This document shows positions 46,023 to 60,273 of a DNA stretch of 64,000 nt, piece after piece (the stretch's first letter is position 1; every line of letters begins with the position of its first letter). The notes beneath the pieces were generated by a model. The model saw nothing but the letters and a program-made list of their open reading frames with translations. It was not told the origin of the DNA and did no database searches. This DNA is from Cytidiella melzeri (taxonomy: Eukaryota > Basidiomycota > Agaricomycetes > Polyporales > Irpicaceae), in assembly GCA_022592445.1 (NCBI GenBank), contig JABYQR010000008.1:248001-312000 (forward strand). Reading direction: 5' to 3'. Position numbers and translations under genes: made by a program.

Positions 46023-46975
46023 GAAATTACCTTGCTCCAAACCAATTTTTTCATTTGAGTCAATGTTGTCTTGTGGTCGTCTTTAAACCAGTATAGTAAT
46101 AATTATGTTGCAAATCGTCTCGTTCGATGGACTGTCCTTGTCATTCTTGAAAGCTCTATGTGCTCTGATACACCCGTTGATCAGCGACCGCAGTCGAAAA
46201 CTTGATCTTTTGTTCGAGTTTTCATGCACCACTGTCATAACAGTGTTCCTGCGAACGCGAATATTAGCACAATGATTTCAAGTACTGTGCCGCATATTAG
46301 CTTCTGCTTCTTACTGAACTCATGTCTTCTGTAAGTTGCATTCGTGAACGCAGCCGCAATCTTGAACGTTACGCGTGTGCGCCAGCATGTCCGTAGCATT
46401 TGCTCGAACATGCGGTGCAGTACTAGTAATACCCTATTCTTTCCAGGTACCTAGTCCAAATAACCATCTCGCCTCGTCAACTTCGAAAGCTCCCGCCTAA
46501 GGCCCTCAAGCTCTCAAACACTCTGCCACATGTGTTTCGTTTTAACTATAAGTCCGCACGGTCATCATTCCGACGGTGCCCTCTCGTTCATCCTCGGAGG
46601 CGGGCTTACATGCACCATGCGCTGTTAAATAACCTTGCAAACAAAACCAAGGTGCATTTCTGTATATCGTGGTTTCATTGGTAAGTTTACTTTCATGCTT
46701 CCACATGTAGCGTACAAGTACAATGTCGACTAGCTACTATAGTACATACCTACATACTACAATCATGTCTAAACGGCCATAAATACGTCTAACAACATCA
46801 CAATAACTTACGGCGTCTTCTACGCTTTTCGTCCAGGGAGATCAAAAATCTCTCCAGTAAGTGACACGCTTGGTGGCCTACTTCAGTCCCTACTCCTCCT
46901 CCCACCCCTGAATCCAAACCTGAAACCGACGAGACCAATCAGATTCATAATCCCCCCCAGGCGAATAAGGATCAC
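46023..46975. other. Intergenic, no gene seen
   Basis: AT-richer sequence between copy 2 (+) and the convergent small secreted protein gene (-). There are no frames of note. Confidence 0.5.
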
Positions 46976-47371
46976 TCACCCGCTGAATATGCTCAAGAAT
47001 CCCCCGCCTAACCTAGGCGCGCCCATCCCGGCCTCACCGCCGTTACAGCAGTCAAAGTCTTCGTTTGTGTGAGGGAGATCATGTGGCGGGGTAGCGGTAG
47101 GAGTGGGTGCATTGGGTGACAAACTTTGTTTGGCGGGAGTGGGTGTGTTAGGTGGCGAATTTGGCTTAGCAGCAGGGGTAGGAGTAGAGGTTTTTTGCGC
47201 GTGTTGACTGGTTTTGCTAACGTCTGGGGTGCTCCCTGCGGCGGGTGCTGCTTTTTCAGCCTGCGGCTTGACGGAAGGAATGGCGGCGGCGGAGGAATGC
47301 AGAGGAACTGCCGTGGTGATAGTGACGAGGAGGAGAGTGAGAAGAAAGAGGGTGATATGTGTGAATCTCAT
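46976..47371 (-). CDS. Small secreted Ala/Pro/Thr-rich protein
   Basis: A 131-residue intronless frame. The signal peptide MRFTHITLFLLTLLLVTITT is followed by AVPLHSS. The middle is a low-complexity Pro/Thr/Ser/Lys linker with imperfect repeats (PTPAAKPNSPPNTPTPAKQS). It ends with an acidic NEDFDCCNGGEAG and a Gly-rich tail (RLGGGFLSIFSG). The two adjacent Cys near the end are the only mature cysteines. It resembles mucin-like or wall-associated secreted peptides; I recognise no family. The signal peptide is the main evidence. Confidence 0.65.
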   Translation of the reverse strand: MRFTHITLFLLTLLLVTITTAVPLHSSAAAIPSVKPQAEKAAPAAGSTPDVSKTSQHAQKTSTPTPAAKPNSPPNTPTPAKQSLSPNAPTPTATPPHDLPHTNEDFDCCNGGEAGMGAPRLGGGFLSIFSG

Positions 47372-48858
47372 TGTGTCTAACGATGTTCAACAGGAAGGAA
47401 ATAAAGGATGGACGGGGGTGGGGAGAGAAAGAAGGCTAGAATGAAGCAAAACACTAAGTACGGCTCAGTATACGCATATACGCTCCATGAAGCAAGTTGA
47501 CTCACGTAGCTGCACTAGGCAAATAAGTTATGGCCGCGAAGGCTTATCGAGACAAAGGATGTCTAGAGAGGGTCCTGCTCTGCTCATATGGGATGTTGAC
47601 TGTGGGGTAACCCACGTCGTCTTCTCAATCATATATATCTCACTGTGGAAGCTATTCTTAGGCGTGGACTGCCACCGACCAGTAGAAATCCCCTGCTTGT
47701 TTAGGAACCCTGTGCATTGATGGACGTGTTGGAGACAGGGAGATCACGAAAGTGTCTGTCGGTTTCGCGGGATGTCTGTCTAAACGGTCATTACTGCAAG
47801 AATCACCGTGTCAACGGAACATTGTGTGATACCAGCGTTCCGTTTCCCTGCCGGTGTTGCCAGTGATTTGGACAATCAGGAGACCGTACAGGAAAAATGG
47901 CAGATCGTTGGGATATCGTCGCCAGCCGCATGTTGAGTTGGTTCTGAGACGCGTAAATGTATCAGTGGTCCTGACGGAAAGATGAGCGACTACATGCCAA
48001 CGTACAATCAAAAGACGACGAAACGCGTCGTTCGTTGTTTGACTTCCGCACCGAAATGACATATGCTATGAAAATGCACGGCATAGACACATCATTGGAT
48101 GTTGCCTCTCGACCACGACTGCCAATAATACTGAGTGTTGTTACGAGCATGGCCTTCTCAGGCAGCAACAGTCAGTGGTTCATCTGCACTTACCGAAGAG
48201 TGGAAGACGTCACTGCACTGCCCAGCAAACGCGAATCGTCAACCGTACGTGTAAGGAATGTACCACCCACCAGGGCTACGGGCAAAGCAGCGTCCACAAG
48301 CAGTTGTAGCTCTTGGGCGGGATTGTGGCAGAAAATATTATTGGTAAGTGAGAACTAATGACTCGGAGGTTCAAGTTGAGGTTCCTCAGCCTTTGTTATT
48401 GGACGACTGTCTTCTGCCGAGATGCCGGTCAACGGCTGGGAAAATTACCCTGGCCAGCTGCAAGTCTTGACGACTTGAAAGGCCACCACTCATCGATGCT
48501 ACAAGCGTGTGCATACCCCGGTCAGCACCTTCTGCCATCCGCCGCACACATCTTTGGTTGCCTTCCTCGCCCTCAGTCTCCATATTCAAACAGCCACACT
48601 GGCAAGTCGTTGAGCAGAGAAACAGGAGATTACGGGGCGCCGAAATATGTTACAACTATTGATACAAGAACGCACAATTGCAATCGATGCTCGACCTTGT
48701 CCCAATCATCTTATTTATTTGCCTTCTCCAACGATGCACTGTCGCCGTGGACGGCCGCTCGAACTCCCTGCGTGCCCAACCGCGCGTCGGTGGTGCCTGT
48801 AGTCAACCCCGCTCCTTGCTGCTCCGTCTCTGCATCAAACCCCAAAATAAGCCAGGTC
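47372..48858. other. Intergenic, no confident gene
   Basis: A plus-strand frame of 225 codons (48358-49035) overlaps the better supported small gene on the other strand and has no motif. I regard it as chance. Nothing else is seen. Confidence 0.4.
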
Positions 48859-49086
48859 TCAGGACATCGAGAGGGACGAAGGATTCTCACTGTACAACGA
48901 CGACGGCTGCGCCGATTGTTTCGACTGCTTCGCAGAGATAAACATGTATCCAGCGGCTGCAACACAACCTGTGCCGACGATGGCAGCCTGGCGAAAGATA
49001 TGTGGTCAGCACAACCTGGTCTGGCTGAATCATGAGCCTAGTGGCCGAACACATACAAATGGCTTGCTTCGTGCTAGAGAACTCAT
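48859..49086 (-). CDS. 52-residue predicted membrane miniprotein (two exons)
   Basis: Exon 1 (49057-49086) encodes MSSLARSKPF. A 69-bp intron starts GTATGT, has a GCTGAC branch site and ends TTTCGCCAG. Exon 2 (48859-48987) continues AAIVGTGCVAAAGYMFISAK and a Ser/Gln-rich tail ending SLSMS. The layout, a short basic N-terminus, one hydrophobic helix rich in small residues and a polar tail, is typical of small mitochondrial inner-membrane or ER tail proteins. No family is recognised. The splice signals are unusually good for a chance model, but there is no independent proof of expression. Confidence 0.5.
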
Positions 49087-49569
49087 GTTTCAAAAAAAAG
49101 ATAAACAATGGTGGGTGTATGGAATGCGGTCGTTTGGCAGGGGGTCGATGAGCACAAGAGCAATTGCACGCATTATATAGCTTGCCATGGCGTTGTCTCA
49201 AGCGAGAGACGACCGGGTAGCAGGCGTGTGACATCATGGAGGATACGCTGGGGGAAACTCGCAATCATGGCAGTACCACAACTGACATCATCCCCAGTCG
49301 CCACTGCGCCAATTGATGCGCCATGTTACAAAAACGGCTAGCGTCTTAATTGCCGGTCTGTGCTTGCGAGAAAATGTATGTGTTACGGCTGCATGTTGTA
49401 CATCGTATGAAGAAAGCGCGATGTCTCTTGTATGCGATACTAGTACAAAAGCGTAGTGCAAGAGAACGACGACCGACAAAAGCCCAGACTGATTGTTTGA
49501 CGGAGCCCAAGGATGGACGGGAGATGCGGAGGCGAATTGCGATAGCAGTAGAGAAAGAAGGGGGCTGCA

Positions 49570-50362
<793 letters not shown>

Positions 50363-51001
50363 TACGACGAGGTGTCAGGGGACGAGCGTAGACGAAAACT
50401 GTGCGGTTCGTGTGTCCATCGTCGACGACAATAAGATCGCATGAGATCGCAAAAGATCGGATGTTGGCATGTGCGAGTTTGAGGGGATGGTGTCGTGAAA
50501 TGCAGAGTGTGGCCACAGCAAAACGCCGTATGTGAGCAAAAAGAGAAAGTAGGCATACAGTCAGCGGTTTGTTGGACGTCAAAGACAGCGACAGGGACAC
50601 TTACAGCTTGTGCTAGAGGACGAGAAAGCCGGGGAGGTAGTGAAGGTGAGCGTTGAAGGTAGAGAGACAAGACCTCGGGATTCGGCCGGATAAGCATACG
50701 GCGATGCCGTGGCTGATTGCGGGTGTTTGGCCCGTTTAGTCACTTTGTCCGTCCGGAGGCCGGCATCGCGGTCTACCAGACGGCAGCAGCCTTTGTGGCC
50801 ACACTGGTATAAGAACAGGAAAAATGAGTGAGAGGCGTGCCTCGTGCTATCATAGATACTGTACTTCAACACCACCACAAGGTTCACTTCAATAACTATT
50901 ATAATAAGTCTTGCATGATGTAAAAGTAGGATGCTGCCTGAGAGCTGTGTCTAGACATCTCAATTCTACAATTAATGGATCTCGAGCAACCAAGTTGCAC
51001 A
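50363..51001. other. Short intergenic region
   Basis: Upstream flank of UBC4 and 3' flank of the cystathionine gamma-synthase gene. No gene seen. Confidence 0.5.
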
Positions 51002-53034
51002 TTAGCAGCACTGGTCTTTGACCGCTTCTACTGCCACCTTCAACGCTTTCTCAAACCCTTCCAAAAGCACCTTCTGATCCTCCATTCCAACACTCACTCT
51101 CACCAGCCCCTCCTCGACGCCATACTCAGCGGCCCAGTCCAATTCCAAATAGTGCCCAAGGACCGTATACGGACACGCCAGCGTGAAATTTGTACCCAAA
51201 CTCGGCCCTTTATGACAGGGCAGTGCATCAAAAAACGCCTTCGACACCCTCATATCATGGAATGTCACAGAGAACAGCCCTCCGAACCGTCCTCCTGGTG
51301 TTTTACAGCGCAAGTAGTGCTCCGAAGTAACAAATTTGGGGTAGAACACGGTCTTGACGACAGATGACTGGGACTTGAGGAAGTCGCAGACCGCCTCGGT
51401 GTTGATGTCGATGACGCGAATGCGCCGCGCAAAGTCGCGCGAGTTACGTTCCATGTAAGTCGCGTCCTCGCAGTAGTACGAGTCTTCGTATGCAGCGGCT
51501 AGGTAGTTTTTGAGAGCGGAGTAGTGATGCCCTTTCGGGTTCAATACCAGACTAGGAGAATAAGCCATCTATCAGTCAGCCGGACGGGAAGAGTGTATCG
51601 AACGTACCTGCCACCCATGACATTCGAGTCACCGCTGAACACCTTGGACAAGCTACTCACCACAACGTCCGCGTACGGCAAAACCTCGACATTAATTGGA
51701 TTGCCAATCGTCTCATCGATGACAATGAGGAAGTTGAATTTGTCCGCCAACGCACGCAGACGAGGGAGATCGGCGCAGCGCAGAAGGGGGTTAGATGGGA
51801 ATTCAGTGAAGAGAGCCAACGCTGGAGGTTTGTCCGGATGATCTGCCAGTTCCTTTTCCAATATCTGCTCTAGTTCATCTATGTCTTTGTCTAGACCGTG
51901 CCCCAGGAAATGACAGCCTGGGCCCCACTTTTGTAAGATCTTCAGGGTGTCGGTGTATGGGAACCTACGGCTACGTGAGCTTCGGCTGCACCGGAATAAC
52001 GCGATGCAAGGTGACATACCCAAAACATATGCTCTTCGCCACAGGCATCGTATTGAGCGCTAGCTGATGGGCACTCCAAATGGCCGCCATGCCTGAAGGA
52101 TACAAGAATACATCATCCTCGCTTACTTCTGCAATTCCCCGCGTGCTGGGCCCAAGCTCGGCTTCTTGACTTCCAGCAATGGCCCAATCGTTGGGAGTCT
52201 CCCGTACGAGTACTCCGGCAATCCGCCTCCGCATTGCTCTCTTTGCTGTAGCGGCCTGCTCAACAGGTAAGTTGCGCCCGTAGCGCTCCTCCAAGTACAT
52301 GGCGTGATCAGAGTCAAGGACGTCGGCCGCCGGTGGCTGAATGGGTATAGCACACAGTGCACTAGAAGAATTACTGGCACTCTTCGCGTAGTGTCTGTTA
52401 GACGACGCGCGCTTCATGAAATGGTTGCGAGGAAATGGTGACGGGGTAGTCGTCGGTTGCGGAGTCTCTGCAGGTAGCATAGCGAGACAGTGTTCTGCCA
52501 GACGACTGGATATCCCGAGGCCTGCATGCTGCCAGAATTGCTTCGCTAACGAAAACGCATCTGCGGGAAAGAGAACAATGTGCAGCTCGATGCTATTAGC
52601 TGATGGAGCCGCAGGTGTCTCTGGTGAGATGATGAACTGTACGAGGCGGACTGGTACAGGTGTGCCTTGATGAGAGGATCGGTCAAACATGAATGCGCGA
52701 CAAGAGTCGGCAATTTTTCGTGTTGGAAAAAGCATTGCTTGTTCTCCGGGCAGCCCAAACTTTTGCTCACATACACGAGCAAGCTACGGAATAGGATTCA
52801 GGGGTGTTAGAAATAGGTTTACGTCGTATGACCGTAGGAGCGCACCTTCCGAATACTGAGATGAATGAAGAACCGCGGGTATCCTGAGACCATGGCGTCG
52901 ACCACTCTTTTATCACCCTCTTCATATCCTACATTATCCTCCCATGTAGGCAGCGAGACGGAGATGGCATGTGGAGTGAGAGGTGGGACTGCAGAGCCCA
53001 AAGCGATTTGTTGGGTGATGACAGAAGTCGCCAT
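51002..53034 (-). CDS. STR2: Cystathionine gamma-synthase (PLP-dependent trans-sulfuration enzyme)
   Basis: The start [20 protein letters not shown] is followed by [20 protein letters not shown], typical of fungal cystathionine gamma-synthases. Later sections are [59 protein letters not shown] and [12 protein letters not shown], where the Asp binds the pyridine nitrogen. The PLP lysine lies in [19 protein letters not shown]. The C-terminal domain ends with [12 protein letters not shown] and DQCC. It joins O-acetyl- or O-succinylhomoserine with cysteine to make cystathionine on the way to methionine. Five or so small introns. Length is normal. Confidence 0.95.
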
Positions 53035-53351
53035 ATGTCAAGTATGAGCTTTACAGGCTCGTTTTGGTGGTGTTGGTACAGAACAAAGAGAATGAAGTGG
53101 TAGAGACAGTTTGAGAACTCATGTTTTCCTTGAGTCAGACGGTGGAAGGCTGCAGAATAATTGGTGGCCGGCTATGAGGTGATCGGACCTTCCGGACCAG
53201 TGATCCCGGATCAATTCCAGTCATAATCTCTGCACTGATTGATCAGCCGCACTTGTTCAGCAAAAATTAGCAGAGCAGTGACAATCCAACGGCTGGCCAC
53301 TCTTGCCTCGCCACACCCCCTCGACATAGAACACTGAAGGCAGGAGAAACG

Positions 53352-55137
53352 ATGGAGTTTGTCCCTGGCCCAGCGATTCACAGGGTCCTCTGTGCCGACT
53401 GTGGTACACCGATTGTACCCAACTCTGCGAATTTGTGCGTTGCTTGTCTGAGAAACACGGTCGATATTACAGAGGGCATTCCCAAGCAGGGTATGCCATA
53501 CAATCAAATACTGCTTGAACTATCTAAAGCTAGATCTACAGCGTCCGTGTCATTCTGCCGCAACTGCGAGCGATTCCTATCTCCTCCAACAAGCTGGGTC
53601 CCAGCCCGACAGGAATCGCAAGAGCTGCTTGCGATATGCCTAAAGAAGCTCAAAGGGCTAAACAGAGTCCGAATGACGGATGCACACTTCATTTGGACCG
53701 AGCCTCACTCGAAACGACTCCGAGTCTCAATGACAATCCAGAAAGAGGTCCTCACCGCGACCGTCCTCGAGCAAGTCTTCGAGATCGAGTATCTCGTACA
53801 GCACGGTCAATGCCCCGATTGTGCAAAGCTGGCGGCGAAGAACACTTGGAAGGCGTTGGTCCAGGTTCGACAAAAAGTGTCGCATAAGCGAACATTCCTC
53901 TATCTAGAACAGCTTATTCTTAAGCACGGCGCACAAAAGGACACGATATCCGTAAAAGAAGTTCGGGACGGGCTCGATTTTTTCTACAGCTCTAGAAGCC
54001 ACGCGATCAAAATGGTGGAATTTTTGCAGAGTGTAGTACCGATACGGTGAGCTTTCCTTTCCCTGCGAACTGAACCGTGAACTCACCAATCGTTGTAGAT
54101 CGAAAGCATCCGAGCAGCTGCTCTCTTCAGACACGCACTCAAATACAGCCAATTTCAAGTACACGTACTCTGTCGAAATAATTCCCATATGTAAGGACGA
54201 CCTCGTATGCATACCGCTCAAGCAAGCCCGACAGCTCAGCAACATCAACCCCCTCACACTCTGCTCCCGCGTCGGGAACACTCTCCATCTCCTCGACCCC
54301 TCCACACTCCAAGTCTGCGAGATCACCTCACCAATATACTGGCGCAATCCCTTCGAGTCACTCGCCACCGTGACAGACCTAGTCGAGTTCACCGTGCTCG
54401 ACATCGAGCCGTCGGGAGCTACGCGAGGGAAGTGGGTCTCTGCCGACGCACAGGTTGCTCTGTCTGGAGCGTTCCGCTCTTCGGGTTTGCAAGGCGAAGA
54501 CGACGGTATGATGGACTACGAAAACTCCTCGCTTGCCAACCAGATCTTCCACACCCGTACACACCTGGGTGCCATCCTGCAACCGGGAGACAGCGCTCTT
54601 GGCTTCTTCCTCAGCAACGCCAACTTTAACTCGGACGACTTTGCTGCTCTCCCGTCACATCGGATACCAGACATCGTGCTTGTGAAAAAGTCGTACCCTA
54701 ACCGAAGGAAGAAAAACAGAACGAGAGCGTGGAAGTTGCGTAGTATCGGGAAGGAGGAGGGAGAGGAGGGAGAGACCGGCGGTGGGCGAGGTGTCGTTGG
54801 ACGAATGGGCGGACGTGATCAGAAGAAGGTTCAAGAAGATTACGAGCTGTTCTTGCGAGAGCTGGAGGAGGACGAGGAGTTGCGCGGTACGGTTAACTTA
54901 TACAAAGCTCCCAAGAACGACAAGCCAGGCGCTGGTTCCGGTCTCGCTGGTGGAAAGACCCGTCGGCGCGGACAATTCGCTATGGATGTCGACGACAGTC
55001 AAACTGCTGAGGCGGCATCTGTTGCCGACACAGACAACGAGGAAGATGAGGCAGATTTCCCCGACATCAAATTGGACGAGTTGCTGGAAGACTTTGATGA
55101 GATGACTTTGGATGACGCAGGGGCTGAAGTTGTATGA
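53352..55137 (+). CDS. NMD3: 60S ribosomal subunit export adaptor NMD3
   Basis: One small intron (about 54048-54099) interrupts it. The N-terminal zinc-binding part has CADCGTPI, LCVACLRN, FCRNCERFL and HGQCPDCAKL, the four CxxC pairs of NMD3. It continues with TDAHFIWTEPHSKRLRV, FEIEYLVQHGQCPDC, QKVSHKRTFLYLEQLILKHG and GLDFFYSSRSHA, then DPSTLQVCEITSPIYWRNPF. The acidic C-terminal tail (DEEDEADFPDIKLDELLEDF-like, with a Leu-rich end) carries the CRM1 nuclear export signal in this family. NMD3 docks on nascent 60S subunits and recruits Crm1. Length and domain order are normal. It is divergent from the cystathionine gamma-synthase gene with about 320 bp between starts. Confidence 0.97.
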
Positions 55138-55341
55138 TTTACTCACTTCTGTTCTCTTTCAGATGATCCGGGTGTTTCTCAGTGCTGTAGAGTTCTATTG
55201 AGCTGTATCGTTGGTCCGTAACAAGAGTAGTCGGTCAATATCGGTTGCCGACGAATCAATCTCGATAGCCTAGTCATCTCATTACGAGACGACAAGGTCA
55301 ATGTTATAAGCAGTATCAGATAATTGCGCGTAGCATTAGGT

Positions 55342-56684
55342 CTACAACTCGTCGTGTATCGACTTGGGTAACGCAGTCACGACACCTGTGGTAGTGTCGG
55401 TCACGACATCATCAACAGTAGATGCAGAGGATGGTTCTCCGGTCACAGATATGCTAGCTGTGGCGAGCAACAGCGAGCTGTCTTTTGAGGATAACAGGAT
55501 AGCGGCCGGACTTGGAGTTGGTGATGTGACAATGCTCGGCTCGGACGATGGAGACACCGTCAAAGAACTTGCCACCGACAGCACCGATGCTGAGGCTGTC
55601 GTGAGCACGGTGGACACCAGTCTTGTAGCAACGTCCGTATGAGGTCTGCCCTTCTCGAGTCCGTCTATCACTTTGTCGCTTGATTGATTCGAGCCGGAAA
55701 TCGATGGCAGGAACCGAGTCCACCAAAAGGCTATGCGCAGCCCGCGGTCCACGAGTCGTTGTTTCAGGATGAAGAGGACCACGAGAACAAAGAAGGCAAG
55801 AGCGGCCATGATAAGCAGTCGGTCCAACCAGTCCGTCTTCTCCAACGCTGTGATGAGGTGTTTCGAAGTGGAGAGAAGCCCGTCTAGGACGTCGTGCGTA
55901 GATGACACTGAACGCAAGTTTGCCGTCGAGGCATCTATACGAATGACGCGTTAATCAAATTAGTTATCCCATCATACGTCGTTGCCCTCACCGAGAAGCT
56001 CTTTCGACTGCACCGACACATCCAGCTCGTTTCGCATGAGTTCCATCGTTCTATGCAGAGCTTGAGTGAGATTATTGCTCGTCGTCATAATCGCATCCTC
56101 GCTTCATGTACTCTTTTTTTTAGTGTTGGTTATATGGTGCATAACAGAAGCGTACGTACGCAACCTTCTCGTTCAAATCATGCTTTTCTCGCAAAGCCTT
56201 GGATTGGAAAAGTTCTTCACGGTTCGACATCCGCTTCACATCAATGGCTCGCTTCGACGCCAGTAGCGCTGCTCTCGACTCCTTCCAAAAGCTGCATTAA
56301 TCTCACAATGATTACTCATAGATAGACAGTTGAGCTCGAGTAGAAGACGTACCCAGCAAGTATCTCTCTGTACTCTTCAACCGCCGCCCGGAGCTCTCGC
56401 CGGTTTCTATCTGCCTTCTGGTCATCTACCGCTATTTCCAGCGACTATCAGGTGGGCGTCGGACGTATTCAGCATGAGTTCAAGTACCCGCATACCTCGA
56501 CGTGTCGAGCAAACGCCTGAATGTCCTCGCGCAGTTCGGCTGCATACTGCTGTTGAGTGGCTAAAGGACCGTCGAAAGAGCGTAGTCGAGGGATCTGGAA
56601 GTCTCTCAGATCATTCTGTCGCCTCTCAAGTATTTCGAGCTGTGTTCGAGTATCGTCGTCGAGGGTACTGGGGATGGGAGCCAT
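55342..56684 (-). CDS. SEC20: SEC20 Golgi-to-ER retrograde SNARE
   Basis: The start MAPIPSTLDDDTRTQLEILE opens an N-terminal coiled-coil segment, then RRELRAAVEEYREILAG and REELFQSKALREKHDLNE over several short exons. The SNARE helix reads ALHRTMELMRNELDVSVQSK and DASTANLRSVSSTHDVLDG. A single transmembrane helix follows (LLIMAALAFFVLVVLFILKQ). The roughly 110-residue Ser/Thr-rich lumenal tail ends exactly in HDEL, the ER retrieval signal also found in yeast Sec20. It acts at the ER membrane with Ufe1 and Use1 in COPI vesicle fusion. A short upstream in-frame extension was not used. Confidence 0.94.
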
Positions 56685-58320
<1,636 letters not shown>

Positions 58321-58833
58321 TCACCGCGTGTGCACCATGAGCCAGAGACGAGTGCACAGGTTGGGAGCCTTGAAGTGCTAGATCAGCGGCGCAATTGCCC
58401 GATGAGGATGGCACGTACTTCCTTCAGAAGACTGAGCGTTACGCCTGCTCCAAGGAACTTGCAAAGATGCTCTGTGGAAAACTTGCGAATCGTGGAGATG
58501 ACGTGCTGCTCGATGGCCTCGGATTGCGCATCGGGCTCAGTCGCGTCGTAGGGCACGAGAGCGGAGGCGAAATCGGTGTTGTAAACCGAGTCGTGAACGG
58601 AGATTGCGACCTCGAAGGACGTGCCATTGTTCACGACAGTACCGGCGATACCTGCCCACATCGGCTAAGGACAGGACGTGAGGTGATGAGCGTGTTGAAG
58701 ATGCGATTGATCAGACACTCACGGTGAGGCTGGCAAAGCCGGCGACGTTTGGCCGTTTTGCAGCGACGACACTAGAGAGCCTGCGACGAAGGGCTTCTGA
58801 GCCATGGGACTGAAACTGGTGTGGGGGAGCCAT
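58321..58833 (-). pseudogene. Fragment: first three exons of a trehalose phosphorylase (retaining, GT4-type)
   Basis: The ATG at 58833 gives MAPPHQFQSHGSEALRRRLS in exon 1 (58723-58833). Exon 2 (58419-58664) begins PMWAGIAGTVVNNGTSFEVA and includes ISVHDSVYNTDFASALVPYD and TEHLCKFLGAGVTLSLLKE. Exon 3 starts at 58368 (APNLCTRLWL) and then loses similarity and stops at 58321. This matches, as I remember it, the N-terminus of basidiomycete trehalose phosphorylase, which reversibly converts trehalose and phosphate to glucose and alpha-glucose-1-phosphate. The full enzyme is over 700 residues; only about 130 are here. Frames and splice sites are intact up to the break, so the fragment is young. 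It is followed on the same strand, within about 30 bp, by the MYST fragment. Confidence 0.82.
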
Positions 58834-58922
58834 GGTTGTTGTGAGGGTCGAGGGGGAAGACAAGTGGAGGACTGAGATAAGGCTTATATAGGAAGCGGGC
58901 GTTCGGAAAGACCAGGCGGGGA

Positions 58923-58968
58923 GGGGGGGGGGGGGTGGTGGTGGTAAAGAGAGAGAGAGAGAGAGAGA
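58923..58968. repeat. G-tract, TGG repeats and (GA)n microsatellite
   Basis: A run of 13 G (58923-58935), then a TGG repeat (58936-58945), then about ten GA units. It lies about 90 bp upstream of the trehalose phosphorylase fragment start. Confidence 0.95.
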
Positions 58969-59502
58969 AAGAGGGGCGGCGGACGAAGGCGAGGACGTGC
59001 AAGCCATCGTCCTAGACGTCGAAGAAGAGCAGCAAGCTCTTCAGCTGCCAAAACGAACATTCTCTGTCACGCGCGCCGCACTCGCCCAATGTGGCCGTCC
59101 CGCACATTTCCTTACAGAATATCTCACCAATATTGGGCACCAAGGATATTCGCACAATAGGTGAATAATATTCAAGATATTTAACAACTATTTTTCAATA
59201 ATAATGGACCCTGATGTGCGGTGGAGTTGTCTGTCGAAGACATTCAAGGTGTGGAGCGGCAAGCGCAAGAAGTCTTTGCGCGGCTAGGCGCGTGGTAATT
59301 GCCGATACGTGACCGAATTGCAACACTCACATTACACAATCTCAGTCACAGAGGTGGTATCGAGGACGACCACGAATCAGATGCTTTCAAGAGGGTCAGC
59401 GTCATGGATCTCAACTTGACACTTTCCATCACAACTCGTGGCGGTGGGTGAGTAGTGCGCAGGACATCTGGTGGCGTTTACACTGAGAGGGGTACTGCTC
59501 AG

Positions 59503-59594
59503 TCCATGAGTACTCCGCAATTAATCAAGAAATTGTATCAGACGACGGTGATGGCAAGCTCTGGATCTTTGACGGAGTGGACAATGACTTCCCG
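59503..59594 (+). pseudogene. Relic exon of the unnamed family found at 1482-3347 and 60274-62195
   Basis: After a TGCTCAG acceptor the frame reads SMSTPQLIKKLYQ, matching FTTTTLFVRNLYQ (60274 gene) and YTNPTKFVRKLYG (left copy). A shift of frame then reveals DGDGKLWIFDGVDNDFP, matching the end of the same exon (DGKCWITGVKARQDYP on the left), and a GTATGT donor follows at the same position. I see no other exon of this copy. The frameshift makes it a decayed duplicate. The match is short. Confidence 0.5.
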
Positions 59595-60273
59595 GTATGT
59601 GCTTCGCGTTGGAAGCTGCGATTACGTGTTGACCTATGCTCCATAGAATGAGAATAGGAGCTAGTTGGTAGTCGTATGACTGCAGCGGAGGCATGGAGCA
59701 TGGGTCATGTTCGTTTTCGCTGACGGCTGAGAGGCAGCAATCCTGAACAAGCGATACGGGGAGAAGTGTAACACCGAGCGTGAGTCTCCGCACCGTCATC
59801 TTTGTCTGTCGATAGCTTACGGCGGACTATGATAATTGTCTACCAGGTGAGTTAAGGCCCTGTATTCCAGTACATAATGGAAGGGTCTTTCTTGAGCTCA
59901 GTCTAGCTGATGCGTCACTATTTGTAAGGATAGCGCAGCAATATAACATTGGCAATCGTCACGTCTATTCGGAGCGAGAAATGGAAACCATAGCGTTAGT
60001 CTCTGAATTCATCTTGGTAGGAACATGGGTTGCCTCGTTCATTTCGAACGTGTCAGAAGAATCGTCGAGCTGAAGAATGAAGAGTTAGCCTGGGAAGTCT
60101 GAGGTCACCACGCGAACTGTCCCTCAATGCCGACCTGCTAGCATTGAACATGGCAAAGGTGGCATGCCTTCCATTTCATACTCCACGCCCAAATTCCTAG
60201 ACTGGATAAATACCCCGCCGACACGTCGCTGCTCTTCCCCAGCTCTCTTCCTATCACCCACCTTCACAGCAAT
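59595..60273. other. Intergenic upstream of the right-edge family gene
   Basis: Promoter region of the gene at 60274. No other coding signal is seen. It may hold the decayed rest of the relic exon's gene. Confidence 0.4.

Noticed and set aside
48358..49035. A 225-codon plus-strand open frame
   Set aside because: It has no motif, odd composition (many Arg, Cys and Ser), and overlaps the better spliced minus-strand miniprotein. Probably chance.
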